Assembly: GCF_000953855.2 (NCBI RefSeq)
Contig: NZ_DF970177.1
Span: forward strand, 1 to 40,904
Direction: 5' to 3'
DNA length: 40,904 nt
Origin: Mizugakiibacter sediminis
GTDB lineage: Bacteria > Pseudomonadota > Gammaproteobacteria > Xanthomonadales > Rhodanobacteraceae
Positions 39,295 through 40,904 of the stretch are shown in pieces (within the stretch, counting starts at the first letter, position 1; each line of letters opens with the position of its first letter). Made by a program: the position numbers and the translations under genes. The notes beneath the pieces are model-generated. The model saw nothing but the letters and a program-made list of their open reading frames with translations. It made no database searches and was not told where the DNA came from.

Positions 39295-39864
39295 ATGCGC
39301 ATCACCATCGAACTGGAAGACTCGGACATCCGGCGTTTCCACGAGGCGCTGGCGCGCGCGCACCGGCTGGTGGCCTGCGCGGACGAGACCGAGATCCTCG
39401 CCGCGGCCAAGCACGCGCTCGACCATCTGCCGATCGCCTGCGCGCCGAGCTACGTGCGCAAGCGCATGGTCGAGGTGCAGCGCCTGATCGTGATGCTGGA
39501 GGACGAGGCCTGGGCGCTGCCGCCGCCGGAACGCGAGGACGTGGTCAGGACGCTGGTCTACTTCAGCGACCCCGAGGACATGATCCCCGACGAAGTGGAA
39601 GTGATCGGCCTGCTCGACGACGCGATCATGCTCGAGCTGCTGCTGCGCCGGCTGCGCCACGTGATCGGGGCCTACGGCAGCTTCTGCGCCTTCCGCGCCT
39701 CGCTGGGGCCGCCGCCGCAGGATGCGGCCGGGCGCATCGCTTACGCGCGCAGACTGTCGCGGCGCCGCGAGGCGCTGCAGCGGCGCATGCGCCTGCGCGG
39801 CGCGACGGCGGCGCCGGCGCGCGCCCGCGGCACGGCTCAGGCGCGCCGTGCCAGCAGCAGGTAA
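39295..39864 (+). CDS. DUF1232 (YkvA-like) family protein
   Basis: A 189-residue protein. The core DUF1232 motif is visible in LVYFSDPEDMIPDEVEVIGL followed by LDDAIMLELLLRRLRHVI, the usual Y-x-x-x-P-x-D-x-I-P-D ... G-x-x-D-D pattern. The N-terminal ~85 residues are helical and Asp/Glu/Arg-rich (RITIELEDSDIRRFHEALAR, then VRKRMVEVQRLIVMLEDEAW). The C-terminal tail is strongly basic. DUF1232 proteins are often membrane-associated and have no known reaction. The last 28 bases overlap the 3' end of the convergent methyltransferase gene. The ATG at 39295 is placed on homology; the ribosome-binding site is weak. Confidence 0.82.
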   Translation: MRITIELEDSDIRRFHEALARAHRLVACADETEILAAAKHALDHLPIACAPSYVRKRMVEVQRLIVMLEDEAWALPPPEREDVVRTLVYFSDPEDMIPDEVEVIGLLDDAIMLELLLRRLRHVIGAYGSFCAFRASLGPPPQDAAGRIAYARRLSRRREALQRRMRLRGATAAPARARGTAQARRASSR

Positions 39865-40490
39865 CTGTTGAACGGCGTGCGGCCCCACAAGGGACGATGC
39901 TCGACCGCGAAGCCGGCGGCCTGCAGCGGCGCGCGGATCTCGTCGAGGCGGGGGAAATGGACGGCGCCGACCCGCATCCAGCGCGACAGCCGCAGCAGGT
40001 GCTCCTCGAACACGGTGGCGTGGTAGCGCCAGGAGCGGTCGCGCAGCACGTTGCGGATCAGCAGCAGGCCGTCCGGCGCGATGCGCGTCGCGGCGACCGC
40101 GAGCAGCGCGCGCTGGCGCGCCGCCGGCAGATAGTGCAGCACGTCCAGCAAGGCGACGTTGCCGCTGAACGCCGGCAGGTCGCCGTCGTCGCCGACCTGC
40201 AGCCGCAGCGGCGGCAGCAGGCCGGCGGCGGCCGCACGCCCCGCGGCGATCTTGCGCGGATCGTTGTCGATGCCGAGGTAGTCGCCGTGCCAGCCGTGCT
40301 CGCGCAGGTAGGCGCCGAGCAGGCCCATGCCGCAGCCGATGTCGAGCAGCGCCAGCGGGCTGCCGGCGAGGAGGCGCGCGACCTCGGCGTACACCGGATC
40401 GATGCGCAGCTTGCCGCGGGCGTAGCCGCGCAGCCCGGGCGAAGGCAGGCGGCGCACGATGCGCGCGATGGCGACATCCGTGGACGACAT
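39837..40490 (-). CDS. Class I SAM-dependent methyltransferase
   Basis: A 217-residue cytoplasmic methyltransferase. Motif I is ALLDIGCGMGLLGAYLREHG, the next strand GDYLGIDNDPRKIAAGRAAA carries the acidic residue for the ribose of SAM, and VALLDVLHYLPAARQRALLA with TRIAPDGLLLIRNV covers the later motifs. The acceptor is unknown; the FPRLDEIRAPLQAAGFAVEH and PLWGRTPFNSYLLLARR end is typical of class I enzymes acting on small molecules. GGAG five bases upstream supports the ATG at 40490. It overlaps the convergent DUF1232 gene by 28 bp. Confidence 0.9.
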   Translation of the reverse strand: MSSTDVAIARIVRRLPSPGLRGYARGKLRIDPVYAEVARLLAGSPLALLDIGCGMGLLGAYLREHGWHGDYLGIDNDPRKIAAGRAAAAGLLPPLRLQVGDDGDLPAFSGNVALLDVLHYLPAARQRALLAVAATRIAPDGLLLIRNVLRDRSWRYHATVFEEHLLRLSRWMRVGAVHFPRLDEIRAPLQAAGFAVEHRPLWGRTPFNSYLLLARRA

Positions 40491-40708
40491 GGGCGCTCCG
40501 CGGCGGCGGTGCGCCGACCATAACCCAGGCGCGCCCGCTTGTCGCGTGGGCGATGCGGGCTTCGAACGGCGCCACGCGTGCCGTACGTCGTCGCGGTTTC
40601 GGGAGGCGGCCATGCGGATCTCCGCAGGCGAACGGCGCCGATGCGTATCCGGCCGCACCGCGCGCGGCGCCGGCCCGAATCCGGCGCGGGCGACGCCGGT
40701 CGGGCCGC

Positions 40709-40904
40709 TCAGTGCGCCGCGGCGGCTTCGCGCGCCACTTGCAGCGCGCGTTCGGCGGCGAGGCGCAGCGCCGCGGGATCGGCGGCCGACTCGCTGCCGA
40801 TCGCGCTGCCGACGCTGGGCACGACGCGCACGTCGACGCCGACCAGCGTCAGCGGCGTGCGTCGCGCGCGTTCTCGCAACCGTTCCGTGGTCGCGGCGGC
40901 GGCG
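40709..40904 (-). CDS. 3' end of a probable GGDEF-domain protein (partial)
   Basis: The last 65 codons of a minus-strand gene whose start lies beyond the window. The residues read RTPLTLVGVDVRVVPSVGSA then DPAALRLAAERALQVAREA, which fits the C-terminal end of a GGDEF domain (strand, SxG, Asp-Pro-x-x-Leu, then the A-E-R-A-L-x-x-A-K/R-x-A helix). The usual SIGIA and AKxxGRN end are altered, so the domain may be degenerate or the assignment wrong. No other part of the protein is visible. Confidence 0.42.
   Translation of the reverse strand, partial: AAAATTERLRERARRTPLTLVGVDVRVVPSVGSAIGSESAADPAALRLAAERALQVAREAAAAH

Noticed and set aside
40491-40708. Possible small gene between the methyltransferase and the partial GGDEF-like gene
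   Set aside because: No domain, no clear start with a ribosome-binding site; treated as intergenic.

Overview
This is a very GC-rich (roughly 70% or more by eye) bacterial chromosomal window with about 44 tightly packed genes. It has no rRNA, tRNA, IS element, phage gene or CRISPR array that I can see. Gene content suggests a gammaproteobacterium of the Lysobacterales (Xanthomonadales) type: a large TonB-dependent receptor paired with a secreted amidohydrolase, many LysR/AraC regulators, REP/MITE-like repeats of the kind common there, and small redox and stress proteins. The taxon is an inference; no marker gene is present.

Layout. 0-5 kb: DUF72 protein, DacB-type lipoprotein, VOC protein, AraC and LysR regulators. 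5-9.4 kb: AraC regulator and a 951-aa TonB-dependent receptor ending in a clear terminator. 9.4-11.4 kb: secreted amidohydrolase and a DUF1579-like protein. 11.5-14 kb: a flavin-split-barrel protein overlapping a PPOX-GAF-winged-helix fusion, then a hemerythrin. 14-19.9 kb: EamA exporter, two small proteins, di-haem cytochrome c peroxidase, LysR/EamA divergent pair, PRPP synthetase paralogue. 20-24.9 kb: COG2187-type kinase, FmdE-like and DUF2249 proteins, CapA-like protein, periplasmic cyclophilin, UspA. 24.9-29 kb: MocR regulator/GNAT and LysR/SDR divergent pairs. 29.3-34.1 kb: PadR with a membrane sensor protein, DUF2238, CPBP protease, membrane protein, LhgO-like oxidase. 34.1-40.9 kb: stress-protein-like ORF, secreted methyltransferase, DEAD-box helicase, Nudix hydrolase, serine hydrolase, DUF1232 protein, methyltransferase and the 3' end of a probable GGDEF protein.

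How they may work together. The most interesting signal lies between about 11.5 and 24.9 kb. Perfect CRP/FNR-type palindromes precede cytochrome c peroxidase (TTGACGTGCGTCAA) and UspA (TTGATGCGCATCAA, with a -10-like hexamer at class II spacing). Weaker versions precede the PRPP synthetase paralogue and the DUF2249-FmdE-kinase operon. The genes behind these boxes are typical low-oxygen or nitrosative-stress genes, so I infer a local FNR/DNR-like regulon. Inside it sits a PPOX-GAF-winged-helix protein with an adjoining flavin-type protein and a hemerythrin. The hemerythrin upstream region carries CTAA units repeated every 11 bp, the geometry used by PhoB/OmpR-type DNA-binding domains. This could be a redox or gas-sensing switch that I do not recognise as described; that is a hypothesis.

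Other structures worth checking: a 125-bp MITE-like element with 15-bp terminal inverted repeats, a REP doublet in a divergent promoter, direct-repeat operators before the MocR gene, and a PadR-type operator.
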